From Hyphomicrobiales bacterium (GTDB lineage: Bacteria > Pseudomonadota > Alphaproteobacteria > Rhizobiales > Rhizobiaceae): a stretch of 64,000 nt of DNA. A program made the translations under genes and the position numbers. The notes beneath the pieces were generated by a model. It was not told the DNA's origin. It worked only from the letters and a program-made list of their open reading frames with translations, and searched no databases. Below are positions 1-8,122 of the stretch, piece by piece. Within the stretch, counting starts at the first letter, position 1, and each line of letters opens with the position of its first letter. The stretch is taken from assembly GCA_900466875.1 (NCBI GenBank), contig UBNQ01000033.1:49198-113197 (forward strand), read 5' to 3'.

Positions 1-47
1 CTTGACCCGAGGATCCAGACGCAATCAAGTCCGAACGCAAGCAATCA

Positions 48-929
48 ATGCCGAACTCTCAGCTAGGAAAACCCGTCTATCGTTTCGCACCCAGCCCGAA
101 TGGGTTTCTCCATCTCGGCCACGCTCTGTCTGCGTTTTTGAACCACGACATGGCGGGAGCGGCGCGCGGGCGGTTGCTGCTGCGTATCGAAGATATCGAT
201 CTCTCCCGCTGCACGCCCGAATTCGAGCAGATGATCTATCACGACCTGCGCTGGCTCGGTCTTGATTGGGAAACACCGGTGCGCCGCCAGTCGGAGCATT
301 TCGACGCCTACCGGGACGCGCTCGACCGATTGCGGGAGATGGGCCTCGTCTATCCCGCCTTCCTCACCCGTGGCGAGGTGAAGGCCCAAGTGGCGGACCA
401 TGAGGCGAGCGGCACGGCTTGGCCGCGCGATCCCGATGGATCGCCGCTCTATCCCGATACCGACCGGGAGCGCCGCGAGACGGAGCGGGCCACGCTTATT
501 GCCCGTGGTGTGAAACATGCCTGGCGGCTGGATGTGGGCAAGGCAATGGCCTCATCCGGAAAGCCGCTTTCATGGCAGGAAACCGGCAGCGGCCTTTCTG
601 AAAGGATTACTGCGGAGCCGGCGATCTGGGGCGATGTCGTGCTGTCGCGCTCGGATGCGCCGTCGAGCTATCACCTGTCGGTCGTGGTCGACGATGCGCT
701 GCAGGGCATTACCCATGTGGTGCGCGGACAGGATCTATATGCCGCAACCGCGATCCACCGGCTGCTGCAGGAACTGCTCGGCCTGCCCGAACCCGCCTAT
801 CACCACCACGGGCTGATCCTCGGGCACGACGGGCGAAAACTGTCGAAAAGCGAGGGATCAACCGGAATTTCGGCTCTTCGGAACGAGGGGCTGCGGCCCG
901 ACGATATTCGCCGGCTTGTCGGGCTGTGA
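48..929 (+). CDS. gluQ: Glutamyl-Q tRNA(Asp) synthetase
   Basis: A 293-residue GluRS paralogue that in this family attaches glutamate to queuosine in tRNA(Asp) without an anticodon-binding domain. The class I signature HLGH lies at residues 22-25 and the KLSKS loop at about 264-268. The short length and the end shortly after KLSKS separate it from true GltX. The zinc-site segment that usually reads YPCxCTR is YPAFLTR here, so the usual cysteines are absent. No clear ribosome binding site precedes the ATG, so the start is a best guess. It converges on, and overlaps by about 70 bases, the minus-strand membrane gene that follows. The link to queuosine fits the queuosine-precursor transporter near 29.5 kb. 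Confidence 0.9.
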   Translation: MPNSQLGKPVYRFAPSPNGFLHLGHALSAFLNHDMAGAARGRLLLRIEDIDLSRCTPEFEQMIYHDLRWLGLDWETPVRRQSEHFDAYRDALDRLREMGLVYPAFLTRGEVKAQVADHEASGTAWPRDPDGSPLYPDTDRERRETERATLIARGVKHAWRLDVGKAMASSGKPLSWQETGSGLSERITAEPAIWGDVVLSRSDAPSSYHLSVVVDDALQGITHVVRGQDLYAATAIHRLLQELLGLPEPAYHHHGLILGHDGRKLSKSEGSTGISALRNEGLRPDDIRRLVGL

Positions 930-1832
930 GCGGCCGGCGCGCTTGGCCTTGCGCTTCTTGTTCACCTGATTGACCACCGAATAGACCTTGTATTTCAGGA
1001 TCGCGGCGTTGAGTTCGGCGCCCAGCATGAAGATCACACCGACCATGTAGAGGAAGACCAGCACGATCATGATCGAGGCCAGTCCCGCATAGGTGGCCGC
1101 ATAATTGGCGAAGGTGGAGAGATAGGCGGCGAAACCGAAGCCGAACAGCGTCCAGATGACGATGGTCAGAACCACGCCCGGCAGCACGTCGATGATCCGC
1201 CGATCTCCCGCCGGCAGCCATTTATGCGAGAAAAGCAGCCCGATCATCAGAAGCAGGCCGGTGCCGACGAGGCCCCAGTTGGCAAGCGCGTTGAGGTCGC
1301 TCATCAGCCAGGGAAATTTGGTCTCGGCAAATCTCTGAGCCACCGGCACCGCCAGAAGCACGATGCTGATGACGGCGAAGATGACCACCGCGACGATGAC
1401 GTAACCGAGACTGGCAAGGCGCGTCACATACCACGCCCGCGTTTCCGTCACCCGATAGGCGCGGTTGAGCGAAATGCGCAGCGCCTCGACGCCGTTGGAG
1501 GCGAAATAGGCAGCCGCCAGCACCGAGAGCGTCAGCAGTCCGCCGCGCGGCATATCGATCACCCGCTGGATTTCCGACGCGATCGGATTGGCGATATCGG
1601 CCGGCCAGGCGTCGAACATCAGATGGATGGCCGTTTCGGAAAATCCGCCGGCGCCGAGAAAGCCGGCAAGCGCCGTGCCGAAGATCAGGAAGGGGAAAAG
1701 CGCCAGAAGCCCGGACAGCGCCACGTGGCTGGCCATGGCCCAGCCGTCATCCTCCGAGAAATGCCAATAGGCGTCCCAGAGAACCTTGAAGGCCAATCGG
1801 TGCCATCGCGGCCGGCGTATTTCTTCCTGCAA
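858..1832 (-). CDS. YihY/virulence factor BrkB family inner membrane protein
   Basis: Polytopic membrane protein of the YihY/BrkB family (once mislabelled ribonuclease BN), with about six hydrophobic segments; its function is unknown. The early stretch FSEDDGWAMASHVALSGLL matches the conserved start of the first membrane helix in this family. I chose a TTG start at 1832 (324 aa) because GGAG lies 6 bases upstream. The more upstream ATG at 1961 would overlap the divergent SDR gene by 47 bases and add residues unlike the family. The C-terminal tail is basic and overlaps the end of gluQ. Confidence 0.85.
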   Translation of the reverse strand: MQEEIRRPRWHRLAFKVLWDAYWHFSEDDGWAMASHVALSGLLALFPFLIFGTALAGFLGAGGFSETAIHLMFDAWPADIANPIASEIQRVIDMPRGGLLTLSVLAAAYFASNGVEALRISLNRAYRVTETRAWYVTRLASLGYVIVAVVIFAVISIVLLAVPVAQRFAETKFPWLMSDLNALANWGLVGTGLLLMIGLLFSHKWLPAGDRRIIDVLPGVVLTIVIWTLFGFGFAAYLSTFANYAATYAGLASIMIVLVFLYMVGVIFMLGAELNAAILKYKVYSVVNQVNKKRKAKRAGRSQPDKPANIVGPQPLVPKSRNSG

Positions 1833-1914
1833 GGTCGGCTCCGTTGTGACTTCGATCGAAATATGGGAGGTACACCGCCACTTGTACAGATGAGCGCCGA
1901 GGAAGTATCCCTGA

Positions 1915-2748
1915 ATGACTGCGACAAGAACGATCATCGTGACCGGCTGTTCCTCCGGCATCGGAGCTTATGCCGCAAGGGCGCTGAAGGCCGATGGCTG
2001 GCGGGTTTTCGCAACCGTGCGCCGGCAGGAGGATCTTGCACCTCTGGAGGCCGATGGCATCGAAGCGCTGATCCTAGATTATACGAAACAGGACATGATC
2101 GATGATCTGGTGAAAACCGTTGTCGAGCGCAGCGGCGGGCGGATCGATGCGCTGTTCAACAACGGCGCCTATGGCCAGCCGGGCGCGGTGGAGGATCTGG
2201 CGACGGATGTGCTTCGCGTCCAGTTCGAGACCAATCTTTTCGGCTGGCACGAGCTGACGCGGCAGATCATTCCCGTCATGCGCGCGCAAGGGCGAGGCCG
2301 CATCGTCAACTGCTCGTCGATACTCGGCATTTTGCCCTATCGCTATCGCGGCGCGTATACGGCCTCGAAATATGCGCTGGAGGGACTGACGCTGACCCTG
2401 CGCATGGAGCTTGCTGGCAGCGGCATCGAGGTGAGCCTGATCGAACCCGGCCCGATCGCCACCCGCTTCACCGCCAACGCGCTTGCCAAGATCAGCGAGA
2501 ACATCGATGTCGAAAATTCGATCCATGCCGCCGATTATGCGCGCCAGCTGAACCGTCTCGATGGCAGCGGCCCCGTCAACCGCCATAAGCTCGGCCCGGA
2601 AGCCGTTTACAAGGTGCTGGATCACGCCCTGAATGCGTCTCGTCCAAAACCGCATTATCTGGTAACCAGACCTGCAAAGCAGGGTGCGTTGCTGAAGAGA
2701 CTGCTGCCGGCGCAGCTCTTTTATTCGCTGATGCGCCGTATCGACTGA
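1915..2748 (+). CDS. SDR family NAD(P)-dependent oxidoreductase
   Basis: A 277-residue classical short-chain dehydrogenase/reductase. The Rossmann motif TGCSSGIG is at residues 10-17, NNGAYG (the NNAG position) at 82-87, and the catalytic set is a Ser near 134, Tyr148 and Lys152 (YTASK). The substrate cannot be told from sequence; the long C-terminal part after the active site resembles the retinol/17-beta-steroid-type SDRs. The start has GAGGAA about 10 bases upstream. It is followed after 20 bases by a small membrane gene and then a cobalamin adenosyltransferase, so the three probably share a transcript. Confidence 0.88.
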   Translation: MTATRTIIVTGCSSGIGAYAARALKADGWRVFATVRRQEDLAPLEADGIEALILDYTKQDMIDDLVKTVVERSGGRIDALFNNGAYGQPGAVEDLATDVLRVQFETNLFGWHELTRQIIPVMRAQGRGRIVNCSSILGILPYRYRGAYTASKYALEGLTLTLRMELAGSGIEVSLIEPGPIATRFTANALAKISENIDVENSIHAADYARQLNRLDGSGPVNRHKLGPEAVYKVLDHALNASRPKPHYLVTRPAKQGALLKRLLPAQLFYSLMRRID

Positions 2749-2768
2749 CAACTGACCGGAGGCAGGAT

Positions 2769-2972
2769 ATGTCGAGTTTCACCACCATTTTGACCCTGAT
2801 CGTGATGGGCCTCGTCGTGCTCGTCCTGATCCGCGGCCTGTTCAACATGCTGAAGGGGACAGACGCCAACCGCTCCAACAAGCTGATGCAGCTGCGCGTC
2901 ATCCTGCAGGCGGTGGCGATTGCGCTGATCATGCTGACGCTGTGGATCACCGGCGGGGGAAGGCCGAGCTAA
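2769..2972 (+). CDS. Twin transmembrane (HIG1-like) small protein
   Basis: A 67-residue protein with two hydrophobic helices (about residues 5-27 and 45-62) joined by a polar loop with KGTDANRSNKLMQLRV. This two-helix layout and the loop resemble the HIG1-type twin transmembrane proteins often found beside the PduO-type adenosyltransferase gene in rhizobia. A GGAGG sequence 6 bases upstream fixes the start. Its role is unknown; the HIG1 family is associated with respiratory complexes, which is only a hint here. Confidence 0.8.
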   Translation: MSSFTTILTLIVMGLVVLVLIRGLFNMLKGTDANRSNKLMQLRVILQAVAIALIMLTLWITGGGRPS

Positions 2973-2984
2973 GGAATTGAGAAC

Positions 2985-3557
2985 ATGGTAAAACTCAACA
3001 AGATCTACACCCGCACAGGCGACAACGGCACGACTGGCCTTGTCTCCGGCCCGCGCCGCGAAAAGTTCGATTTGCGGGTGGAGGCCTATGGCACGGTCGA
3101 CGAGACCAATTCGGCGGTGGGTATCGCCCGGCTCCACACCGTCGGCGTGGACGAACTCGACGTGATGCTGGTCCGCATCCAGAACGATCTCTTCGATCTC
3201 GGCTCCGATCTCGCCACGCCGGATACCGGTGAGGAGCTGAACTACGAACCGCTGCGCATCATCGAAGCGCAGGCCGAACGGCTGGAACGGGAGATCGACA
3301 GCCTCAACGGCGAGCTCGACCCGCTGAAATCCTTCGTACTTCCCGGCGGCACGGCGGCGGCGGCGCATCTGCATATGGCAAGAACCATTGCGAGACGCGC
3401 GGAGCGACTGATGGTGGAACTGTCACGACAGGAACAGATCGGCGCCGCGGCGCTGAAATACATTAACCGGCTCTCCGACTTTCTGTTCGTCGCCGCCCGC
3501 TTTGCAAACGATCGCGGACAGGCCGATATTTTATGGGTTCCGGGAAAGCACCGGTAA
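2985..3557 (+). CDS. Cob(I)yrinic acid a,c-diamide adenosyltransferase, PduO type
   Basis: A 190-residue corrinoid adenosyltransferase that transfers the adenosyl group of ATP to cob(I)alamin or its precursor. The N-terminal ATP-binding stretch YTRTGDNGTTGL (about residues 8-19) and the later helix with RRAERLMVEL are the hallmark segments of the PduO/MMAB fold, distinct from the CobA/CobO type. An AAGGA box precedes the start, 12 bases after the twin-membrane gene. It complements the cobST cobaltochelatase genes near 31-34 kb, so the organism probably makes adenosylcobalamin aerobically. Confidence 0.93.
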   Translation: MVKLNKIYTRTGDNGTTGLVSGPRREKFDLRVEAYGTVDETNSAVGIARLHTVGVDELDVMLVRIQNDLFDLGSDLATPDTGEELNYEPLRIIEAQAERLEREIDSLNGELDPLKSFVLPGGTAAAAHLHMARTIARRAERLMVELSRQEQIGAAALKYINRLSDFLFVAARFANDRGQADILWVPGKHR

Positions 3558-3580
3558 GGCGCTGCGGCTACATCTGCAAA

Positions 3581-3722
3581 TACCCCTCTGGCCTGCCGGC
3601 CATCTCCCCCACAAGGGAGGGGAGAAGACCTAGGGCACCTTACCGGCCATATCAGGCGGAGACGGTGCGGCTAGATTAAGCCCCTCCCCCTTGCGGGGAG
3701 GGGTTTGGGCGGGGTCTTCTCG
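3581..3722. repeat. RIME-like palindromic intergenic element
   Basis: The gap between the adenosyltransferase and rhomboid genes is filled by GC-rich palindromes: CCCCTCCCCCTTGCGGGGAGGGG near 3681-3703 in two halves, and a related stretch near 3601-3622. An 8-base inverted pair, GAGAAGAC at 3622-3629 and GTCTTCTC at 3714-3721, brackets the right part. Composition and layout match the two other elements in this window (14.7 kb and 20.3 kb). This resembles the Rhizobium-specific intergenic mosaic elements; the family call is from memory. Confidence 0.6.
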
Positions 3723-3772
3723 CGTGTAGTTTGCCACGCAAAGGGATAGGAGCGAAACCGTGGAGACCAGAC

Positions 3773-4519
3773 ATGTTCGTCCCGCTGCATGACACGAACG
3801 AACTGAAATATATCCGCGTCCAATGGGTCACGATCAGCCTGATCGCGCTGAATGTGCTGGCATGGCTGTTCACGACATTCGCAAGCGTGGAACAGGCCGA
3901 GCGCGCTTCGCTCGGCCTCGGCTTCATCCCTGCCCTGATCTTCGACCATGCCGTACTCGACCCGTCGCTGGTACTCGTGCCGGAAGACATGACCTTCCTC
4001 ACCTACGCCTTCCTGCATATCGACTTCTGGCATCTGGCCCCCAACATGCTCTTCCTCTGGGTCTTCGGCGACAATGTCGAAGATGCGCTGGGGCATTTCC
4101 GCTTCCTGATCTTCTATCTCCTCTGCGCCGCGGCAGGTGCCGCTCTGCACGGTTTCGTCACGCCGGAATCGGAAGGTCCGCTGATCGGTGCGTCGGGTGC
4201 GATTTCCGGCGTGGTCGCCGCCTATTTCCTGCTGCATCCGCGGGTACGCGTCTGGGTACTGGTCCTCTTTCGTATTCCGCTGCCGCTCCCCGCCTTCATT
4301 CCGCTGGCGCTCTGGATCGCCCAGCAATTCGTCATGCTGGCGCTCAACATGGATGATGCGGTCTCCTGGGGCGCCCATGTGGGCGGCATCATTGCCGGCG
4401 CTCTTCTGGTGCTCGTCATGCGGCGTCCGGGCGTTCCGCTCTTCGACCGGCAGATCGTCACACCGCGCGCCGTCCATCACAAACCGAGCGTTCCGCAGGT
4501 ACCGGCACGCGTCGAATAG
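3773..4519 (+). CDS. Rhomboid family intramembrane serine protease
   Basis: A 248-residue membrane protease with about six hydrophobic segments. The catalytic serine sits in GASGAISG and the catalytic histidine in WGAHVGG, the dyad of rhomboids; the upstream HLAPNMLFLWVFGDNVED stretch matches the conserved HLxxNMxFLxxFG region. The start MFVPLHDTN is preferred over an upstream ATG because GGAG lies about 8 bases before it. Cleaved substrates are unknown. It stands alone between a palindromic repeat and the etfBA genes. Confidence 0.92.
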   Translation: MFVPLHDTNELKYIRVQWVTISLIALNVLAWLFTTFASVEQAERASLGLGFIPALIFDHAVLDPSLVLVPEDMTFLTYAFLHIDFWHLAPNMLFLWVFGDNVEDALGHFRFLIFYLLCAAAGAALHGFVTPESEGPLIGASGAISGVVAAYFLLHPRVRVWVLVLFRIPLPLPAFIPLALWIAQQFVMLALNMDDAVSWGAHVGGIIAGALLVLVMRRPGVPLFDRQIVTPRAVHHKPSVPQVPARVE

Positions 4520-4610
4520 GGATATGAGAAATGCGCAACTGTCGGCATGGAAACGGCGTTGTAATCGGGTGAAAAATGCGTATCCATGTCGCCCACTGAC
4601 CAATGAGGAG

Positions 4611-4634
4611 ACGGCAAATGTCGCATTTTGCCGT
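4611..4634 (+). promoter_or_regulatory. Hairpin over the leader-ORF start, upstream of etfB
   Basis: ACGGCAAATG and CATTTTGCCGT can pair around a TCG loop with one bulged T. The stem includes the ATG of the small leader ORF at 4618 and lies just after its GAGGAG ribosome site. There is no T-run, so it is not a simple terminator. A role in controlling leader translation is inference. Confidence 0.35.
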
Positions 4635-4662
4635 CGGTGATAGTCAAGGAAGGACCCCATGA
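4618..4662 (+). CDS. Putative 14-codon leader peptide coupled to etfB
   Basis: A short ORF ([14 protein letters not shown]) starts with ATG 7 bases after a strong GAGGAG box and ends in a TGA that overlaps the etfB ATG (ATGA). The etfB ribosome site AGGAAGGA lies inside it. This arrangement is what a translationally coupled leader would look like. It could also be chance in a 5' untranslated region. The peptide has no run of one regulatory amino acid, so classic attenuation is not suggested. Confidence 0.4.
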   Translation: MSHFAVGDSQGRTP

Positions 4663-5405
4663 AGATCCTGGTGCCTGTTAAGCGAGTCGTCGATTACAAC
4701 GTGAAGATCCGGGTGAAGCCGGATGGCACGGGCGTTGAACTCGCCAATGTGAAGATGTCGATGAACCCCTTTGACGAAATCTCCGTCGAAGAGGCGTTGC
4801 GGCTCAAGGAAGCAGGCAAGGCGGAAGAAGTGGTGGTCGTGTCGATCGGCCCGGCCAAAGCGGAAGAAACGCTGCGCACCGCACTCGCCATGGGTGCCGA
4901 CCGCGGCATCCTGATCGAGACCGATGAAGCCGTTGAGCCGCTCGCCGTTGCAAAACTGCTCAAGAGCGTCGTCGATGCCGAACAGCCCGGCCTGATCATC
5001 GTCGGCAAGCAGGCGATCGATGACGATTCGAACCAGACCGGCCAGATGCTGGCAGCGCTTCTGGGCACCGCACAGGCAACCTTTGCCTCCAAGATCGACG
5101 TGTCCGGTGACAAGGCAACCGTGACCCGCGAAGTCGATGGCGGTTCGCAGACGATCGAAGTCAAGCTTCCGGCCGTCGTCACCACCGACCTGCGCCTCAA
5201 CGAGCCGCGTTATGCCTCGCTGCCGAACATCATGAAGGCGAAGAAGAAGCCGCTCGACAAGAAGACACCTGCCGACTTCGGCGTCGATACCGCGCCGCGC
5301 CTGAAGGTCTTGAAGACCGAAGAACCGGGTGGCCGCAAGGCCGGCATCAAGGTGGCAAGCGTCGAGGAGCTGGTTTCCAGCCTCAAGACCGCCGGCGTGA
5401 TCTGA
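4659..5405 (+). CDS. etfB: Electron transfer flavoprotein subunit beta
   Basis: A 248-residue ETF beta subunit, which pairs with EtfA to carry electrons from acyl-CoA and other dehydrogenases to ETF:ubiquinone oxidoreductase. The sequence opens with the typical [20 protein letters not shown] and contains VEEALRLKE and the conserved segment [16 protein letters not shown] near residue 110-125 that binds AMP in the family. AGGAAGGA precedes the ATG. Gene etfA follows after 26 bases and a hydroxyacyl-CoA dehydrogenase after that, a fatty-acid/butyrate oxidation context. Confidence 0.96.
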   Translation: MKILVPVKRVVDYNVKIRVKPDGTGVELANVKMSMNPFDEISVEEALRLKEAGKAEEVVVVSIGPAKAEETLRTALAMGADRGILIETDEAVEPLAVAKLLKSVVDAEQPGLIIVGKQAIDDDSNQTGQMLAALLGTAQATFASKIDVSGDKATVTREVDGGSQTIEVKLPAVVTTDLRLNEPRYASLPNIMKAKKKPLDKKTPADFGVDTAPRLKVLKTEEPGGRKAGIKVASVEELVSSLKTAGVI

Positions 5406-5431
5406 GAACGGAAGACGAGGAGACAACAATC

Positions 5432-6361
5432 ATGACCATTCTTCTTCTGGCAGAAAACGACGCTTCCGGCCTCTCTGAACAGACAGCAAAGACACTGACC
5501 GCAGCATCGCAGATCGGCGGCGACGTGCATGTTCTCGTTGCCGGCGCAGGTGCAAAGGCTGCCGCTGATGCGGCCGCCAAGCTTTCCGGCGTCTCCAAGG
5601 TCCTCGTGGCCGACGATGCAAGCCTCGCCAACAACCTCGCGGAACCGCTGGCCGACCTGATCGTCTCGCTGGCACCCGCCTATGACGCCATCATCGGACC
5701 GGCCACGACATCAGCCAAGAACGTGCTTCCGCGCGTTGCGGCCCTGCTCGACGTGATGCAGATCTCGGAAATCGTCGAAGTGGTTTCCGCCGACACGTTC
5801 AAACGTCCGATCTATGCCGGCAATGCCATCCAGACTGTGCAATCGAGCGACGCCAAGAAAGTCATCACCGTGCGCACGGCGTCCTTCGCTGCTGCCGGTG
5901 ACGGTGGCTCGGCCTCTGTCGAGGCCGTTTCGGCGGCCGGCAATCCGGGCGTCTCGTCCTTCGTATCGGATGCACTTGCCTCGTCCGAACGCCCGGAACT
6001 GACCTCGGCCAAGATCATCATTTCCGGCGGCCGCGCGCTCGGCTCGTCTGAAAAGTTCCAGGAGGTCATTCTTCCCGTCGCCGACAAACTGGGTGCCGCC
6101 GTCGGCGCATCGCGCGCCGCAGTCGACGCCGGCTACGCTCCGAACGACTGGCAGGTCGGTCAGACCGGCAAGGTCGTCGCACCCGATCTCTATATTGCGG
6201 TCGGCATTTCCGGTGCGATCCAGCATCTGGCGGGCATGAAGGATTCGAAGGTCATCGTCGCCATCAACAAGGACGAGGAAGCACCGATCTTCCAGGTTGC
6301 CGATTACGGCTTGGTCGGTGATCTCTTCGACATCCTGCCCAAGCTCGAAAAGGCTCTCTGA
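5432..6361 (+). CDS. etfA: Electron transfer flavoprotein subunit alpha
   Basis: A 309-residue ETF alpha subunit. The C-terminal FAD domain is clear: [13 protein letters not shown], then [36 protein letters not shown] sequence and [22 protein letters not shown], all diagnostic for EtfA. It forms the heterodimer with the preceding EtfB. A GAGGAGA box lies upstream of the ATG. The gene ends just before a strong hairpin terminator, so etfBA appears to be its own transcription unit, separate from the downstream dehydrogenase gene. Confidence 0.96.
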   Translation: MTILLLAENDASGLSEQTAKTLTAASQIGGDVHVLVAGAGAKAAADAAAKLSGVSKVLVADDASLANNLAEPLADLIVSLAPAYDAIIGPATTSAKNVLPRVAALLDVMQISEIVEVVSADTFKRPIYAGNAIQTVQSSDAKKVITVRTASFAAAGDGGSASVEAVSAAGNPGVSSFVSDALASSERPELTSAKIIISGGRALGSSEKFQEVILPVADKLGAAVGASRAAVDAGYAPNDWQVGQTGKVVAPDLYIAVGISGAIQHLAGMKDSKVIVAINKDEEAPIFQVADYGLVGDLFDILPKLEKAL

Positions 6362-6419
6362 GCAGAGAGCCTTCTTCGCCGCTGCGAAAAAAGCTGGCAA
6401 AATGATGGCCAGGCGAATA

Positions 6420-6458
6420 GAAAAATGCCGGACCACGACATGTGGCCCGGCATTTTTT
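6420..6458 (+). terminator. Rho-independent terminator after etfA
   Basis: AAAATGCCGG and CCGGCATTTT pair to form a stem around ACCACGACATGTGG (which itself can pair partly), followed by a T-run. It lies about 60 bases after the etfA stop. Confidence 0.85.
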
Positions 6459-6528
6459 AAATAAGCATTTTTTCAGATAAAGAGCGCGCACGATAAGCGT
6501 GCCCAAGCCCAAGGGACGGAGTAGCGTT

Positions 6529-7404
6529 ATGGCCTTCCAGAATATTGGCATCATCGGCGCAGGTCAGATGGGCTGCGGCATTGCGCATGTTTCCTCCCTC
6601 GCCGGCTACAAGGTGCAGATCTACGATCTGGATCCCGACCGCGTTCAGGCGGCGCTTGCAACGATCAACGGCACACTCGCTCGTCTTGTCTCCGGTGAAA
6701 AGATTACCGACGAACAGCGCAATGCGGCGCTCTCGAAAATCTCCGGTTCGGCCGACGTCAACGATCTCGCGCCGATGGACATCGTCATCGAGGCGGCGAC
6801 TGAAGACGAAAGCGTCAAGCGCAAGATCTATGCGCATGTCTGCCCGGTCCTGAAACCCGAAGCACTGCTCGCCACCAACACCTCCTCGCTCTCCATCACC
6901 CGCCTTGCATCGGCGACAGACCGCCCAGAGCGGTTCATGGGCATTCACTTCATGAACCCCGTGCCGGTGATGAAGCTGGTCGAACTGGTGCGCGGCATCG
7001 CGACCGACGAGCCGACCTTCAGGGCCGCCAAGGAATATGTGGCCTCGCTGGACAAGACCGTCACCGTCTCCGAGGATTTTCCGGCCTTCATCGTCAACCG
7101 CATTCTTCTGCCAATGATCAACGAAGCGATCTACACGCTTTACGAGGGTGTAGGCTCGGTGGACGCGATCGACACCGCCATGCGGCTCGGCGCCAACCAT
7201 CCGATGGGTCCGCTGCAGCTCGCCGACTTCATCGGTCTCGATACCTGCCTGTCGATCATGCAGGTTCTTTACGATGGCCTGGCGGACAGCAAATACCGCC
7301 CCTGCCCGCTTCTGGTGAAATATGTCGAAGCCGGCTGGCTCGGCCGCAAATCCGGCCGCGGATTCTATGATTATCGCGGCGAGGTTCCTGTTCCGACGCG
7401 GTAA
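6529..7404 (+). CDS. 3-hydroxybutyryl-CoA dehydrogenase
   Basis: A 291-residue L-3-hydroxyacyl-CoA dehydrogenase that oxidises 3-hydroxybutyryl-CoA with NAD(P). The Rossmann motif GIIGAGQMGCGIAH is at the N terminus. The catalytic region includes NTSSLSIT and the histidine segment GIHFMNPVPVMKLVE, then the C-terminal helical domain with the conserved GxxxNHPMGPLQLADFIGLD-type stretch. I chose MAFQNIG as the start because GGACGGAG lies 7 bases upstream; an upstream ATG at 6499 is less likely. Its place after etfBA suggests a shared role in fatty-acid, butyrate or PHB metabolism. Confidence 0.93.
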   Translation: MAFQNIGIIGAGQMGCGIAHVSSLAGYKVQIYDLDPDRVQAALATINGTLARLVSGEKITDEQRNAALSKISGSADVNDLAPMDIVIEAATEDESVKRKIYAHVCPVLKPEALLATNTSSLSITRLASATDRPERFMGIHFMNPVPVMKLVELVRGIATDEPTFRAAKEYVASLDKTVTVSEDFPAFIVNRILLPMINEAIYTLYEGVGSVDAIDTAMRLGANHPMGPLQLADFIGLDTCLSIMQVLYDGLADSKYRPCPLLVKYVEAGWLGRKSGRGFYDYRGEVPVPTR

Positions 7405-7408
7405 GCGC

Positions 7409-7807
7409 TCAGCCGACCACTATGTCAGTGTGAGAAAAATCATTGCCCTTGAACAGCAGGGCAATGTCGGCCGACCTAGCGCAGGCATAGGACATGCAGT
7501 CGGCCAGATTGAGTTGCGCCGGATGACCACGCCCTTTTCCATATGCGGCAGACGCTTCGACGGCGATGGTGGCAATTGCTCCGTCGATAGGCATTACGGA
7601 AATGCCTGCTTCAGCAAGCAACAAGCGAACGCGCTCTTCGATGATGACCGGGTTAATATCGAGCATCGTAGCGAGCCGCATGGAAGCCTCAAGGATGACG
7701 AGGCCGGATGTGAAGCAGCTCGGCGACAGTTCGATACGCTCTGCATAAACGGCAGCATCGGCTTCATCGGCAAGAATGGCAATGATCACCGATGTATCGA
7801 TGAACAT
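7409..7807 (-). CDS. vapC: VapC-type PIN-domain toxin
   Basis: A 132-residue PIN-domain ribonuclease of a type II toxin-antitoxin system. The acidic metal-binding residues are visible: Asp4 (FIDTSV), Glu40 (VILEAS), Asp103 (LADCMSY) and an Asp near 123. The ATG overlaps the TGA of the upstream antitoxin gene (ATGA), the usual coupling for these pairs. In characterised relatives the toxin cleaves tRNA or rRNA; the target here is unknown. The pair sits between the hydroxybutyryl-CoA dehydrogenase and tlpA genes as a small insertion in a housekeeping region. Confidence 0.9.
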   Translation of the reverse strand: MFIDTSVIIAILADEADAAVYAERIELSPSCFTSGLVILEASMRLATMLDINPVIIEERVRLLLAEAGISVMPIDGAIATIAVEASAAYGKGRGHPAQLNLADCMSYACARSADIALLFKGNDFSHTDIVVG

Positions 7808-8049
7808 CAGGGCTCGCCCCACATGTCGTCGACGTCCTGCTTGTTGAGTGCACGTCCATTCGGACCGGCTTGCGCCTTCAAGTCCCGCGCGATGTCCGCT
7901 GCACGCCTTGAAAGCGGTACGGCAGCATTTTCACGCCGCAGCTCCCCTTCCAGCGCCTGAATGACGGCAGCCGTCATCGTAACATTGCGTTTGCGTGCAA
8001 GTTTCTCAGCGAGTTCTCGGGCACGTTCATCACGAATCTGCAGCGTCAT
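7807..8049 (-). CDS. vapB: VapB-type antitoxin
   Basis: An 80-residue antitoxin of the VapB group seen with PIN toxins in alphaproteobacteria: an N-terminal MTLQIRDERARELAEKLA segment, a short helix-rich middle, and an acidic tail ending DDMWGEP that would cover the toxin active site. The start at 8049 has GGAG 7 bases upstream; a longer reading from 8103 lacks such a site. As in other pairs, the complex probably represses its own promoter. Confidence 0.88.
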   Translation of the reverse strand: MTLQIRDERARELAEKLARKRNVTMTAAVIQALEGELRRENAAVPLSRRAADIARDLKAQAGPNGRALNKQDVDDMWGEP

Positions 8050-8122
8050 CGCTTTGCTCCAGCAGCACCCGACCAGCATATCATTACAATGCCGGGGCGT
8101 CATCCATACATAACAAGGGGCT

